Counted from the first letter of the stretch, positions 22,179 through 33,671 are shown. The stretch: DNA of 64,000 bases from Mycobacterium sp. AZCC_0083 (GCF_014202335.1 NZ_JACHGP010000002.1:496001-560000); one strand, 5' to 3'. Numbers and translations: made by a program. Notes: generated from the letters alone by a model not told the origin.

Positions 22179-23630
22179 TTGACCGAGGTTGGCCGGCCGT
22201 ATGCACGACCCCGGCTACTCGTGGCCGCCCTGAGTTTGGTGGCGCTGACCGTGGCAGTACTCCAGACCGCGGTGGTTCCGATTCTCGGCATCATCGCCCA
22301 CCAGCTGAATGCCTCGTCGGTGGCGGTGAGCTGGACGGTGACCGCGAACCTCCTGGCGGCTGCGGCGACGACACCGCTCATCGGGCGACTCGCCGATCTG
22401 CACAATAAGAAGCACGTCCTGCTCGGTGTGCTCGTCGTCGTCCTCGCCGGGTCACTACTCGCCGCCACGACTTCGTCGCTGGCGATACTGATCTTCGCGC
22501 GCGTGTTGCAAGGCGTCTCGTACTCGCTGTATCCGATCTGCGTCGCACTCCTTCGCGACGAACTCCCCGAAGGCCGAGTCGTCAGCGCACTCGCGGTGTT
22601 GTCCGGGACGTTGGGCTTCGGCGGCGGGGCAGGCCTCGTCGTCACGGGCTTGTTGATGGACGGCGCTGCGGGTTATCACCGGGTGTTCTGGCTGACGACG
22701 GTATTCGTCATCTTCGTGATCTTCGTGGCGCTGGCGGCGCTCCCATCACGGACGGGAAGCGCCGACGGGACGATCGATTGGTTGGGCGCAGCAGGTCTGG
22801 CCGCTGGTCTGTCGGCGATGCTTCTGACGATTACTCAAGGCAATTCGTGGGGTTGGACGGCGCCAGCCACCATCGGATCCGCGGTGTTCGGCGTGATCGT
22901 TCTGCTCGCATGGTGGGCGTGGGAGCGCCGGCAGACGCATCCGTTGGTCTCCACCACGATGCTGGCCCGCCGGCCGGTGCTGTTGACCAATCTCGCGACG
23001 GTGTTCGTTGGCATGGGTCTGTACTTCGGCTTCCTCGGCCTCACGCAGTTCGTCCAGATCGACCGTGCTACCGCCGGATATGGTTTCAGCGCAACGGTTC
23101 TGCACGCCAGCGTGGTGTACCTGCTGCCCGGTGCAGTGGCAGGGTTCGTCACCGCGACGCTCAGCGGCAGTTTCATCGATCGGTTCGGGGCCCGACCAAT
23201 CCTCGTATGCGGAGCACTGACCGGCATCGTCGGATTCCTGTGGCTGGCCCTTGCGCACTCGCAGCCGTGGCAGGTGATCGTCGCCGGCATCTTCACCAAC
23301 GGCTACATCAGCCTCGCGTACGGCGCCTTGCCTGCGCTGGTGGTCAGCGAGGTCGACGGCGGCGAGACGGGCGTGGCCACAGGGGTAAACGCGATCGCTC
23401 GCACGGTCGGCAGTGCGATCGCCGCCGCAGCGGTGGCCGTCCTCCTCGGCCGACCCGTGGCCGCGACGGGCATGCCGCCCGAGCATGCCTTCATGACGAT
23501 CTTCATCGCGGGCGCGGTCACGGCCGGACTGGCGCTAGTGCTGATTGCGGGTTCTCGCGGCAGGCAACCCCAAGTGGAGTCGGTCGAGGCGACGGTCGAT
23601 GTCCGTGCCATGAACCACGAATGGGGCTGA
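22179..23630 (+). CDS. MFS drug-efflux transporter (DHA2, EmrB/QacA type)
   Basis: About 483 residues with 14 predicted TM helices. Family motifs: LIGRLADLHNKKHVLLG (motif A after TM2), RVLQGVSYSLYPICVALLRD (motif B region) and GTLGFGGGAGLVVTGLLMD (motif C). It exports small hydrophobic compounds with protons; the substrate is unknown. I chose TTG 22179, which has GGAAGGGGG seven bases upstream; an in-frame ATG at 22146 lacks a ribosome-binding site. 280 nt without a gene precede it. The nearest regulator gene is the TetR at 18.6-19.3 kb. Confidence 0.88.
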   Translation: MTEVGRPYARPRLLVAALSLVALTVAVLQTAVVPILGIIAHQLNASSVAVSWTVTANLLAAAATTPLIGRLADLHNKKHVLLGVLVVVLAGSLLAATTSSLAILIFARVLQGVSYSLYPICVALLRDELPEGRVVSALAVLSGTLGFGGGAGLVVTGLLMDGAAGYHRVFWLTTVFVIFVIFVALAALPSRTGSADGTIDWLGAAGLAAGLSAMLLTITQGNSWGWTAPATIGSAVFGVIVLLAWWAWERRQTHPLVSTTMLARRPVLLTNLATVFVGMGLYFGFLGLTQFVQIDRATAGYGFSATVLHASVVYLLPGAVAGFVTATLSGSFIDRFGARPILVCGALTGIVGFLWLALAHSQPWQVIVAGIFTNGYISLAYGALPALVVSEVDGGETGVATGVNAIARTVGSAIAAAAVAVLLGRPVAATGMPPEHAFMTIFIAGAVTAGLALVLIAGSRGRQPQVESVEATVDVRAMNHEWG

Positions 23631-23704
23631 CGGGCACCACCCTCTCGCACGAGGTTTGTGACAAAGCACAGACAGCCGGTTCACTCTGCGGCATCGTTGT
23701 CGAT

Positions 23705-24088
23705 ATGAGCCAGAAGGTTCCGACCCCGAGAGACCTCGTTGCCGCCGCACAGGCGGCGGCGGAGACCGCGCAATCGGTCGCCAGCGGAGCGTTGCGCATA
23801 CCGCCCGCGTCGATTCAGCTCGCCAGTCAACTCCCAGATCTGATCGAGAATCTGGCGACGACGACCGAACGTTTGAACACGGCCATCGATCGCGCCGAAC
23901 GCTACCTCGCACTGGCGGACCCCTTGATCCGGACGATGGACGCACTGCTCCCCCAGCTGGAAGCACTCGTCGCGACGGGCAACGACGTCTACAACGCGGT
24001 GTCGAGCGTGCCGGGCGTCTCCACCCTGAGTCGGCTCGCCACTCGCGGCGGTTCGGATGCCCCGCCGAAGGGCCCCCGCAAGCCGTAA
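23705..24088 (+). CDS. Hypothetical helical protein
   Basis: 127 residues starting MSQKVPTPRDLVAAAQAAAE. It is Ala/Leu-rich and predicted almost wholly helical with heptad-like spacing (LIENLATTTERLNTAIDRAE), ending in a Pro/Lys-rich tail. The pattern recalls phasin-like or coiled-coil adaptor proteins, but I do not recognise a family. The ATG is 74 nt after the MFS stop, so co-transcription is possible. Confidence 0.65.
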   Translation: MSQKVPTPRDLVAAAQAAAETAQSVASGALRIPPASIQLASQLPDLIENLATTTERLNTAIDRAERYLALADPLIRTMDALLPQLEALVATGNDVYNAVSSVPGVSTLSRLATRGGSDAPPKGPRKP

Positions 24089-24110
24089 TCTTCGTACGCC
24101 CTCACGGCGG

Positions 24111-24872
24111 TCACCGAATGGGGATGAGTTCGACCCCGGCCGCCTCGAGTGCAGCGCGGGTCTTGCGCGCGATGTCGACGGCGCCCGGCGTGTCGCAATG
24201 CACCAGCAACGCCTCGGCCTTGACGTCGATCTCGCTGCCGTCGTTAGCGGTGATGCGGCCCTCGGTGACGATCTGCACCGCCCGCGCCGCGGCCGCATCG
24301 GCGTCGGTCAGCAGAGCGTTCGGCTCGGTGCGAGGCTGCAGGAGACCTTCAGGCGTATAGGCGCGGTCGACGAATGCCTCGGGGATCAGGCGCAGGCCGG
24401 CCTCTTGACCGAGCCGCCATGCCTCGGTCCCGGCCTGGCAGAGGAGCGGCAGTCTCGCATTGAACTCCACGGTGGCGTCGACGAGTGCCTTGGCGTGTTC
24501 GGTGTCCTTGGCCGTGACGTTGTAAAGCGCCCCGTGAGCGCGGACGTAGTCGACCTTGCCGCCTGCCAGGCGGGCGAACACTTCCAAGGCCCCCATCTGG
24601 TAGAGCAGGTCGTCGCGCAGCTCGTCTCCGGGCATCGCGATGTACCGGCGACCGAAGCCGTGCAGATCGCGGTAACTGACCTGGGCGCCGATGGCAACAC
24701 CATTCTTGACGGACAAGGCGCAGGTACGTCGCATGATGCCGGGGTCACCGCCGTGGAATCCGCAGGCGATGTTGGCGCTGGTGACGATCTCGAGCAGCGC
24801 GTCGTCGTCACCGAGGCTCCAGCGACCAAGTCCCTCACCGATGTCGGTCGTCAGCGCTACTCGTGCAGTCAC
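24111..24872 (-). CDS. pxpA: 5-oxoprolinase subunit A (LamB/YcsF family)
   Basis: 253 residues. PxpA works with PxpB and PxpC to open 5-oxoproline to glutamate with ATP. Family segments are clear: TDIGEGLGRW at the N-terminus, SANIACGFHGGDPGIMRRTC, RAHGALYN and EAFVDRAYTPEGLL. The usual N-terminal DLNCDLGE is altered to LTTDIGEGLG. pxpB and pxpC, normally beside it, are absent here, so they must lie elsewhere or the protein has another partner. It converges on the helical protein gene. Confidence 0.88.
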   Translation of the reverse strand: MTARVALTTDIGEGLGRWSLGDDDALLEIVTSANIACGFHGGDPGIMRRTCALSVKNGVAIGAQVSYRDLHGFGRRYIAMPGDELRDDLLYQMGALEVFARLAGGKVDYVRAHGALYNVTAKDTEHAKALVDATVEFNARLPLLCQAGTEAWRLGQEAGLRLIPEAFVDRAYTPEGLLQPRTEPNALLTDADAAAARAVQIVTEGRITANDGSEIDVKAEALLVHCDTPGAVDIARKTRAALEAAGVELIPIR

Positions 24873-24916
24873 GGCTTCCTCCTGCTCTCATGGTTCATCG
24901 TGCTTCGGCCGTCGTA

Positions 24917-25615
24917 TCAAGTATCGCCCCCGCCGGTTAGCGACCGGACGATCTGCGGTACTGCCGCCAGACTCGTGCTCGGACGCAGCGCCGTCGAGGG
25001 GCCCACGTAGATAGACGGCATGCCCACGCCGCGCGGCCCTACGACGTCGGCGTCCCAGTTGTCGCCGACGAAAACCGAATCTTGGGCGGCCGCACCGCAC
25101 TCGCGCAGAGCCGTCGCGAAGATGTTTGGATGGGGCTTGCGCCAGCCGACGGTCACCGAGCTGATCACACGGTCGATGGTGGTGTCCAGGCCGAACGCTC
25201 GGACCAGACGCGGGACGAGTGCCGGGTCATGGGTATTGCTGACGACTGTCAGCCGGTGGTCGGATGCGAGATCGGTGACGCATTCAAGGGCATGTTGTGC
25301 CGGTGAGACGCTCTCGGTCCACGTGTCGAGGTATTCGCCGATGAGGATCTCGATGGCGCCGTTGGCCAGCGTGGGTGCGCCGATCGAACGCCAATACCGT
25401 TGTGCTACTTGGTGCATGGAGTACTCGCGACCCGTGCCCGCGGCTTGGGTCTCGAGGTGTTCCCAGGCGTCGTGCCAGTGGGCGTCTGATGCAGTCTCGG
25501 AGATCGTGACCCCAGCGCGCCGCGCGAATGCCAGTGGCGCGTTGTAACTCGGGTGTGTGGACGGGTCGTAGTCGACGAGCGTGCCGAAGAAGTCGAAGAA
25601 CACGTGGCCGGCCAC
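24917..25615 (-). CDS. HAD-superfamily hydrolase
   Basis: 232 residues from GTG 25615. Motif I is FFDFFGTLVDYD (the nucleophile Asp in the DxxGT pattern, here DFFGT), motif II VVSNTHD, motif III Lys in GWRKPHP, motif IV VFVGDNWDADVVG. The cap is helical, as in haloacid dehalogenase/phosphoglycolate phosphatase-like enzymes; substrate unknown. The longer frame reaching 25726 overlaps the UvrA-like gene in another frame and its extra N-terminus is Ser/Pro-rich shadow sequence. It follows the UvrA-like stop by 10 nt, so the pair is an operon. Confidence 0.85.
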   Translation of the reverse strand: MAGHVFFDFFGTLVDYDPSTHPSYNAPLAFARRAGVTISETASDAHWHDAWEHLETQAAGTGREYSMHQVAQRYWRSIGAPTLANGAIEILIGEYLDTWTESVSPAQHALECVTDLASDHRLTVVSNTHDPALVPRLVRAFGLDTTIDRVISSVTVGWRKPHPNIFATALRECGAAAQDSVFVGDNWDADVVGPRGVGMPSIYVGPSTALRPSTSLAAVPQIVRSLTGGGDT

Positions 25616-25625
25616 CGCGCCCCCG

Positions 25626-28013
<2,388 letters not shown>

Positions 28014-28186
28014 GGTTTCGTGAATCCCTTCGGGTACTCGGTTTCGAACGGGCGTTGCGCCGCCATGGTCATGCACCCGTCATGTGCCTGAAAGCATCTG
28101 CACCACAGAGCCGTTCACGACGTCGGTCGCTGGGCGGAAGTCGTCTGGATAGCATTCGGGCGATTCTTCGATTGCCGACGAGCGGC

Positions 28187-28597
28187 TCAGCTCAGCTCCT
28201 GGATGCGCACCGTGTTGCCCGCCGGGTCGCGGAAGGCGCAGTCGCGGGATCCCCATGGCTGGTCGGTGGGCTCGGACATGACCTCGGCGCCGCTGGCCTG
28301 CACCTTCTCGAAGACACCATCGACGTCGGGGGTGGCAAGCATGATGCTGGCGTAAGTGCCCTTGGCCATCATCTCGGCGATGACGGCGCGCTCGTCGTCG
28401 GTGATGCCGGGGTCGGCGGCCGGGGGCGTCAACACGATGTTCATGTCGGGCCGGCCGGCGGGCCCGACGGTGATCCAGCGCATGTCTTGATATCCGACGT
28501 CCTTGCGGACCTCGAATCCCAGCGCGTCGCGATAGAACGCCAGGGACTCCTCCGGATCGGTGTGTGGGAGGAAGGTTGTGTTGATGCTGATGTCCAT
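28187..28597 (-). CDS. VOC-family (glyoxalase/bleomycin-resistance fold) protein
   Basis: 136 residues starting MDISINTTFLPHTDPEESLA. It has two beta-alpha-beta-beta-beta units with the usual FYRDALGFEVRKD and GNTVRIQEL ends; likely metal ligands are a His near residue 12 and a late Glu. VOC proteins are isomerases, dioxygenases or resistance binders; I cannot choose. ATG 28597 begins 20 nt after the stop of the AraC gene on the same strand, so regulator and VOC protein are probably one operon. Confidence 0.85.
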   Translation of the reverse strand: MDISINTTFLPHTDPEESLAFYRDALGFEVRKDVGYQDMRWITVGPAGRPDMNIVLTPPAADPGITDDERAVIAEMMAKGTYASIMLATPDVDGVFEKVQASGAEVMSEPTDQPWGSRDCAFRDPAGNTVRIQELS

Positions 28598-28617
28598 GTC
28601 GATCACGCTAACGGCGC

Positions 28618-29073
28618 CTAGGACACCGACGCTTCTCGATTCCTGATCGGTCTGGTGACTTGTTTGGCCACGCACGATGGTATGCCCGCGGTCTCGCCCT
28701 TCGCCTGGCTCCGGTACGTGCTCGGCGGCACGCCGACCAGCTCGGTGAAGCGGGTGCTGAAAGTGCCCAGCGACGAGCAGCCGACCGCGAAGCAGATCTC
28801 GGTGACGGACAGCTCGCCGAGGCGCAGCAGTGCCATCGCGCGCTCGATGCGCCGCGTCATCAGATACGAGTACGGCGACTCTCCGTAGGCGAGCTTGAAC
28901 TGGCGGGACAGGTGACCGGCCGACATGTTCACCCCGCGGGCGAGCGCCTCGACGTCCAGCGGTTGCGCGTACTCCCGGTCCATCCGGTCGCGAACGCGGC
29001 GCAGTAGCGCGAGGTCCCGCAGGCGCTGCGGGTCGGGTCGGGTGGTCACCTGCGCGATGGTGCCACGTCGCAC
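28618..29073 (-). CDS. AraC-family regulator, DNA-binding domain only
   Basis: 151 residues consisting essentially of the double HTH: DVEALARGVNMSAGHLSRQF and SVTEICFAVGCSSLGTFSTR, followed by FTELVGVPPSTYR. No separate sensor domain is present. Start taken as GTG 29073; an in-frame GTG at 29049 (VTTRPDPQRL) is an equal alternative. Its only same-strand neighbour is the VOC gene, a common pairing in mycobacteria, which it may control. Confidence 0.88.
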   Translation of the reverse strand: MRRGTIAQVTTRPDPQRLRDLALLRRVRDRMDREYAQPLDVEALARGVNMSAGHLSRQFKLAYGESPYSYLMTRRIERAMALLRLGELSVTEICFAVGCSSLGTFSTRFTELVGVPPSTYRSQAKGETAGIPSCVAKQVTRPIRNREASVS

Positions 29074-29163
29074 CAGCGTTTCCTAGCACTGCAGGCTCGG
29101 CGAATCGCCCGAACAACGGGCGCCATCCCGATACCGTTGGTGGGTCACGGAAGGCAGCGCATC

Positions 29164-29538
29164 ATGGCGATCGATCTGACGCTCTATCTCGATGACCAGC
29201 CCGGTGAGCTCGCGCGTATCGGGGATCTGCTCGGTGCGGCGGGCGCCAACATCGCCGGGCTCTGCGCGCTGACCAGCGGTGGCGGGCAAGCCGAGGTGCA
29301 TGTTCTCGTCGACGATCCGATGCCCGCGTTCGAGGCGTTGGATCATGCCGGGATCAAGATCGTCGCGGAGCAGGAAGTGATCGTCCTCGACGTCAAGGAC
29401 GAACCCGGCGCGCTCGGGGAAGTCGCCCGCAAACTCGGCAACGCGGGGGTCAACCTGACGACTGCATATCTCGCGACCAACACCCGCCTTGTGCTCGCCG
29501 CGGACAACCTCGCCAAGGCGAAGTCCGCGCTCGGCTGA
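29164..29538 (+). CDS. Tandem ACT-domain protein
   Basis: 124 residues containing two ACT domains: one from DLTLYLDDQPGELARIGDLL, the second from VIVLDVKDEPGALGEVARKL. ACT domains bind amino acids and tune metabolic enzymes or act as small regulators; no catalytic domain is attached. ATG 29164 is preceded by GGAAGGCAGCGC. It stands alone between the AraC/VOC pair (divergent) and an SRPBCC gene 41 nt downstream, with which it may be co-transcribed. Confidence 0.85.
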   Translation: MAIDLTLYLDDQPGELARIGDLLGAAGANIAGLCALTSGGGQAEVHVLVDDPMPAFEALDHAGIKIVAEQEVIVLDVKDEPGALGEVARKLGNAGVNLTTAYLATNTRLVLAADNLAKAKSALG

Positions 29539-29579
29539 CCCGAGTTCCGGATCGGCTGAGGGTTTGGCATGCTGCAAAC

Positions 29580-30077
29580 ATGACGCGTTGGTACCCGCTG
29601 GAGCCCTCCGATGCCAGTGTCCTCGTCTCCGCTCCGCACGTGTACCGATACCGGTCGCACTTCGCGGCGCCGCCGGAGCGGGTCTGGGAGTCCCTGGCCT
29701 CCGATGAATCGCTGGCGGCGTGGGGCCCGTCCCTCAAGGCGGTGAACTGGCTGTCCCCCCGCCCCTTCGGCGTCGACACCACCCGCGAGGTCGTGCTGGT
29801 CGGAGGCGCCCCCCGCATGCGCGAGCGCTTCTTCCGTTGGGAGGAGGGTCGCGGTTACTCCTTCGCCGTCTTCGAGTCGAGCGTGCCCCTGTTCCGGCAT
29901 TTCGTCGAGGCTTACGGCGTCGAGGCCGAAGGCGACGGCACGCTGTTCACGTGGACGATCGCGATCGAGCCGAAACGTGCGTTCGCTCTGCCGTTCAAGG
30001 CGCTGAGCCCGGTGTTGAAGTTCGCATTCGGCCGCACGGTCGCCGACGGCAAGAAGTACTTCGACAAGCAGGCCTGA
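29580..30077 (+). CDS. SRPBCC-fold (polyketide cyclase-like) protein
   Basis: 165 residues. The START/SRPBCC beginning is recognisable (YRYRSHFAAPPERVWESLAS) with later strands REVVLVGGAPRMRERFFRWE and TLFTWTIAIEP and a C-terminal helix. Such proteins bind hydrophobic ligands in a cavity; none has been assigned here. It follows the ACT protein and converges on a FadR-type regulator gene (26-nt gap). Confidence 0.78.
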   Translation: MTRWYPLEPSDASVLVSAPHVYRYRSHFAAPPERVWESLASDESLAAWGPSLKAVNWLSPRPFGVDTTREVVLVGGAPRMRERFFRWEEGRGYSFAVFESSVPLFRHFVEAYGVEAEGDGTLFTWTIAIEPKRAFALPFKALSPVLKFAFGRTVADGKKYFDKQA

Positions 30078-30103
30078 CGCAACCAGCGGACGTCGACTGC
30101 ACG

Positions 30104-30799
30104 TCACTGAAGCAGGCGCGTCACCGCATCCTCGACGATCTGAAGATGCTCGGCCATCGCAGCCGACGCTCGTTCCGACGATCCCTCGGCGATCGCCTCC
30201 ACGATGGCGCGATGCTCGACACCTGACGCCTCCTTGCGCTGCGACACCGTGTTGAGCATCTTCGACTGTTCGGATAGGGCTTCCCGAATGTCGTCGACGA
30301 CGGAGGCGAACACGACATTGCCGCTCGATTGCGCGATGCACAAATGGAACTCACCGTCGAGACGCACCCATTCGGACGGATCGTTCACCACGTCCATGCC
30401 GCTGACGAGTGCGCGCAACCGCTCGAGTTGTTCGTCGGTTCGGCGCAAGGCTGCCAGTCCGGCCGCCGGAACCTCGATGTGTGGTCGCGCCTCACGCAGT
30501 GCCTGCACCGTGTATTGGCCGAACACGGGTTCGGACCGGACACGATCACCAACGACGAAGCTGCCTCGGCCGGTCAACGTCTCGGTCAGCCCTAGGGCGT
30601 TGGTCGATCGCAGCGCTTCGCGGATGACGGATCGGCTGACCCCATAACGGGTGGCTAGTGCCGCCTCAGAGGGCAGCTTGGCGCCGACCTGCAGGTCCTT
30701 CTCCTCGATCGAGGTCCGAAGATCCGCGAGGACGGCCTCGGCAGCACCCACCCGGGAGGTGCGAGGCTGTCTATCGGTCCAGCTGTCAGACAAGCTCAT
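30104..30799 (-). CDS. GntR/FadR-family regulator (FCD domain)
   Basis: 231 residues. Winged helix near 20-85 (LPSEAALATRYGVSRSVIRE, ALRSTNALGLTETLTGRGSF) followed by an FCD domain whose metal ligands are suggested by DGEFHLCIAQSSGN and VEHRAIVEAI. FadR-type proteins sense acyl-CoAs or small acids. The palindrome TTGTCTGACAG lies at codons 3-6 of this gene, and the same sequence lies at the start of the divergent gene, which suggests autoregulation. Confidence 0.9.
   Translation of the reverse strand: MSLSDSWTDRQPRTSRVGAAEAVLADLRTSIEEKDLQVGAKLPSEAALATRYGVSRSVIREALRSTNALGLTETLTGRGSFVVGDRVRSEPVFGQYTVQALREARPHIEVPAAGLAALRRTDEQLERLRALVSGMDVVNDPSEWVRLDGEFHLCIAQSSGNVVFASVVDDIREALSEQSKMLNTVSQRKEASGVEHRAIVEAIAEGSSERASAAMAEHLQIVEDAVTRLLQ
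30783..30794. promoter_or_regulatory. FadR-type operator-like palindrome, copy 1
   Basis: CTGTCAGACAAG, i.e. TTGTCTGACAG on the minus strand, inside codons 3-6 of the FadR-type gene. It fits the TNGTNNNACNA pattern of FadR-subfamily operators except at the last base. Confidence 0.5.
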
Positions 30800-30902
30800 G
30801 GCTCGAAACTATACCCGCAGGTCCACGACATGCATGCGACGCCCGCCCGCGAGTTTGCCCCTTCCGGTTGCGGAGTGCGCGCCCGCGTAAGACGATACTG
30901 CC

Positions 30903-31367
30903 ATGTACTTGTCTGACAGCATGACAGTCAGTTATCCAGACCCCTGGCTACAGGATGCCTGGGCGGCGCTATCGCTGCTCGCCACGCAATCTGCAGCCGA
31001 GGCCGCCCGGCACTCCTCCGCGGAACAGATCCGCTCGCTGCGCATCCTGGTGGCACAGATGCGCGCCTTGGATGAGGCCGGGGCGTGGGAATCCGTCACC
31101 GCCGCAACCTACTTCGGTATCTCCGAAGCCAGTGGCAATCAGATCTACGAAACACTGTTCTACGACCTTTGGCAGGCGCTCACCCAGTCCGGCGAGCGCT
31201 GGGACGTCGCGGCCCGGTTGTGGCCGGTCCGGCGGTGGGCAGAACACTCGCTGGAGGCGGTCGTCAGCGGGATCGCCAGCGCTGAACCCGAACTGGCCAA
31301 GTCGGCGATGGAGAGCCACATCCGCGGCGCGCTCGCCGCCCTCGATGTGCCGCAGCCGGGCCGTTAA
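30903..31367 (+). CDS. Lone FCD-domain protein lacking the GntR winged helix
   Basis: 154 residues. The helical bundle (LRILVAQMRALDEAGAWESV, SEASGNQIYETLFYDLWQAL) resembles the FCD ligand domain of FadR-type regulators, but no DNA-binding domain precedes it. It may be a diverged half of a regulator acting as partner or competitor of the neighbouring FadR-type protein (inference). ATG 30903 puts a FadR-type operator inside the first codons; starting at ATG 30921 would leave that operator in the leader. Its end overlaps the convergent XRE-cupin gene by 4 nt. Confidence 0.6.
   Translation: MYLSDSMTVSYPDPWLQDAWAALSLLATQSAAEAARHSSAEQIRSLRILVAQMRALDEAGAWESVTAATYFGISEASGNQIYETLFYDLWQALTQSGERWDVAARLWPVRRWAEHSLEAVVSGIASAEPELAKSAMESHIRGALAALDVPQPGR
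30908..30919. promoter_or_regulatory. FadR-type operator-like palindrome, copy 2
   Basis: CTTGTCTGACAG, an exact 12-nt inverted copy of the sequence at 30783-30794, at or just before the start of the lone FCD gene. The two sites flank the divergent promoter region about 114 nt apart. Confidence 0.5.
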
Positions 31368-31948
31368 TCGCGGGACAACACCGCGCGATCGTCGACGCGC
31401 ACGGCGATCACCACGGCGCCGTCGACGCCGGCCTTCCATCGGTAGGCAACGCCACCGCCACACAGGATTCGGTCGCCGACCCCGAGGCTGTGAGTGCACT
31501 CGCCGTCCTCGGCCCAGATGGTCACGACGACGGCGCCCCGAACCACATATAGGACGACCTCGTGGATGTGGGCCTGCCATTCCTCCCCCGCTCCGGCGTC
31601 ACGGGTCACCTCGGTGACCTGGACCTGTCCACCGAGGTTGCCGAGCGACCGGTCGGCATTGCCGGCTGCACCGCAGGACCGGCCTACGTCGACGACGCTG
31701 TCGGCTTGGGCGGCGCTGATGACGTCGCTCATGTTGCACCCCAACGCCGTGGCAATCGCCGACAACGACTGCAGAGACGGTTTGGCGCGGTTGTTCTCCA
31801 GTTGAGACAGGAAGGGGACCGACAGCCCGCTCTGCTCGCTGAGCGCGGCGAGCGTCAGGCCACGGTCGCGCCGCAACCCACGGATGGCGCGTCCGAGATG
31901 TTGGCCACCCGAGGTCCGAGGATCGAGATCGCGGGAGATCTTACGCAT
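31364..31948 (-). CDS. XRE-family regulator with C-terminal cupin
   Basis: 194 residues. The Cro/C1 HTH spans about 19-74 (RGLTLAALSEQSGLSVPFLS, QLENNRAKPSLQSLSAIATA) and a cupin fold follows (WQAHIHEVVLYVVRGAVVV, GVGDRILCGGGVAYRWK). Such proteins sense small metabolites through the cupin and repress adjacent uptake or amine/amino-acid genes. It diverges from an asparagine-type permease, with repeated TCAAAAGT sites between, and probably regulates it. Confidence 0.9.
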   Translation of the reverse strand: MRKISRDLDPRTSGGQHLGRAIRGLRRDRGLTLAALSEQSGLSVPFLSQLENNRAKPSLQSLSAIATALGCNMSDVISAAQADSVVDVGRSCGAAGNADRSLGNLGGQVQVTEVTRDAGAGEEWQAHIHEVVLYVVRGAVVVTIWAEDGECTHSLGVGDRILCGGGVAYRWKAGVDGAVVIAVRVDDRAVLSRD

Positions 31949-31994
31949 TGTTTACGTCGCCCACTTCCGTCGTAATAAGCCCCCGGCTACTTTC

Positions 31995-32019
31995 TCAAAA
32001 GTCTAGTTCAATCAAAAGT
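31995..32019. promoter_or_regulatory. Direct repeat between XRE-cupin and permease genes
   Basis: TCAAAAGT occurs at 31995-32002 and 32012-32019, a 17-nt step, in an AT-rich island of the divergent region. Candidate binding site for the XRE-cupin regulator; it also lies about where the permease promoter should be. Confidence 0.4.
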
Positions 32020-32093
32020 TTGACAGCCTGGCCACGTACCCGTGTACCGGCGACCGCAAAATTTCAGTTTTCACCACACTCCCGAGGAACACG

Positions 32094-33614
32094 ATGAGCA
32101 CACCTCCGGTATCTAACACGGCGTACGACAACTCCGCCCTCAGCCATGAGGACGAGGGCTACCACAAGGGGCTCAAGCCCCGCCAGATTCAGATGATCGC
32201 GATCGGCGGTGCGATCGGTACGGGCCTCTTCATGGGCGCAGGCAGCCGATTACACAACGCGGGACCGGGGCTCTTCATCGTCTACGCGATCTGCGGTGTC
32301 TTCGTCTTCTTCATCCTTCGCGCGCTGGGTGAACTCGTCCTGCACCGCCCGTCATCGGGTTCGTTCGTGTCCTACGCGCGTGAATTCTTCGGCGAGAAGA
32401 CCGCTTTCGTCACTGGCTGGTTGTACTTCTTCAACTGGGCGATGACCGCCATTGTCGACGTCACCGCCGTCGCGCTCTACACGCACTACTGGGGCATGTT
32501 CAAGGTGATACCGCAGTGGCTGATCGCGCTCATCGCCCTGGTCGTGGTGCTCGCGCTCAACGTGATCTCGGTGAAGCTATTCGGCGAGATGGAATTCTGG
32601 GCGTCGATCATCAAGGTCGCCGCACTGGTGACGTTCCTAGTGGTCGGAACCATCTTCCTGGCCGGCCGCTTCGACATCGAGGGCCAATCGACCGGATTCA
32701 GTGTGCTCACCGACAACGGCGGACTGTTCCCCGAGGGAATGTTCGCACTGGTCATCGTGACCTCAGGCGTGATCTTCGCCTACGCCGCAGTCGAACTCGT
32801 CGGCACCGCGGCGGGCGAAACCGAGAACCCGGCCAAGATCATGCCGCGCGCGATCAACTCGGTGATCGTCCGAATTGCGGTGTTCTACGTCGGCTCGCTG
32901 ATCCTGCTGGCCTTGTTGCTCCCCTACACGACCTATCAATCCGGCCAGAGTCCGTTCGTCACGTTCTTCTCCAAGATCGGCGTTCCGGCGGCCGGCGGGA
33001 TCATGAACCTGGTCGTGTTCACCGCAGCACTGTCGAGCCTAAACGCCGGTCTGTACTCAACCGGCCGCACGCTGCGGTCGATGGCGATGAACGGCAGTGC
33101 CCCGGCGTTCACGGGAAAGATGAACAAGAACGGCGTGCCGTTTGGGGGAATTGCGCTGACCGGCGTCATTACCCTGGCCGGCATCGCACTGAATCTGGTG
33201 GTTCCGGCGGAAGCATTCAACATCGCCCTTGACCTGTCCGCGCTGGGCATCATCTCGACCTGGGGCATGATCGTGCTCTGCCAGATCCAGCTCTACCGGT
33301 GGGAGAAGAAGGGCATCCTCGAGCGGCCCGCATTCCGTCTGCCGTGGACTCCGTACACCAGCTACGCGTCGCTCGTCTTCCTCGCCGCGGTCACGATACT
33401 GATGTGCTACGAGAATTACTGGAATCTCGTCGCGATCATCATCATGGTGCCTGCGCTGATCGGCGGCTGGTATGCGGTGCGCACGAAGGTCATGGCGATG
33501 GCTCAGACCCGCATCGGCTACACCGGTGAGTACCCGGTGGTTCCGGGGTTGATAGCGCCCATTCCGTTCCCAGAGCATGACAAGGACGACAAGGGACACG
33601 ACGCCGAACGCTGA
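32094..33614 (+). CDS. ansP: Amino acid permease, asparagine/GABA type (APC family)
   Basis: 506 residues, 12 TM. The APC motif [20 protein letters not shown], then [15 protein letters not shown], and the [27 protein letters not shown] block match AnsP-type asparagine permeases of mycobacteria; related GabP/LysP permeases share much of this, so the substrate is likely but not certain. The hydrophilic C-terminus ends [12 protein letters not shown]. Divergent from an XRE-cupin regulator; followed by a strong hairpin. Confidence 0.85.
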   Translation: MSTPPVSNTAYDNSALSHEDEGYHKGLKPRQIQMIAIGGAIGTGLFMGAGSRLHNAGPGLFIVYAICGVFVFFILRALGELVLHRPSSGSFVSYAREFFGEKTAFVTGWLYFFNWAMTAIVDVTAVALYTHYWGMFKVIPQWLIALIALVVVLALNVISVKLFGEMEFWASIIKVAALVTFLVVGTIFLAGRFDIEGQSTGFSVLTDNGGLFPEGMFALVIVTSGVIFAYAAVELVGTAAGETENPAKIMPRAINSVIVRIAVFYVGSLILLALLLPYTTYQSGQSPFVTFFSKIGVPAAGGIMNLVVFTAALSSLNAGLYSTGRTLRSMAMNGSAPAFTGKMNKNGVPFGGIALTGVITLAGIALNLVVPAEAFNIALDLSALGIISTWGMIVLCQIQLYRWEKKGILERPAFRLPWTPYTSYASLVFLAAVTILMCYENYWNLVAIIIMVPALIGGWYAVRTKVMAMAQTRIGYTGEYPVVPGLIAPIPFPEHDKDDKGHDAER

Positions 33615-33627
33615 GCACAACCCACCC

Positions 33628-33671
33628 GATCGATGCCCGGCCACGGACGTAGACGTGGCCGGGCATCGATC
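33628..33671. terminator. Strong bidirectional terminator hairpin
   Basis: A perfect 18-bp inverted repeat (33628-33645 and 33654-33671, arms containing CGATGCCCGGCCACG) with an 8-nt loop lies between the converging permease and secreted-protein genes. There is no clear U-tract, as is usual in mycobacteria. Confidence 0.85.

Noticed and set aside
28187..29116. 309-residue protein covering the AraC and VOC region
   Set aside because: Only the last 136 residues are a real (VOC) protein; the rest is a shadow of the AraC gene.
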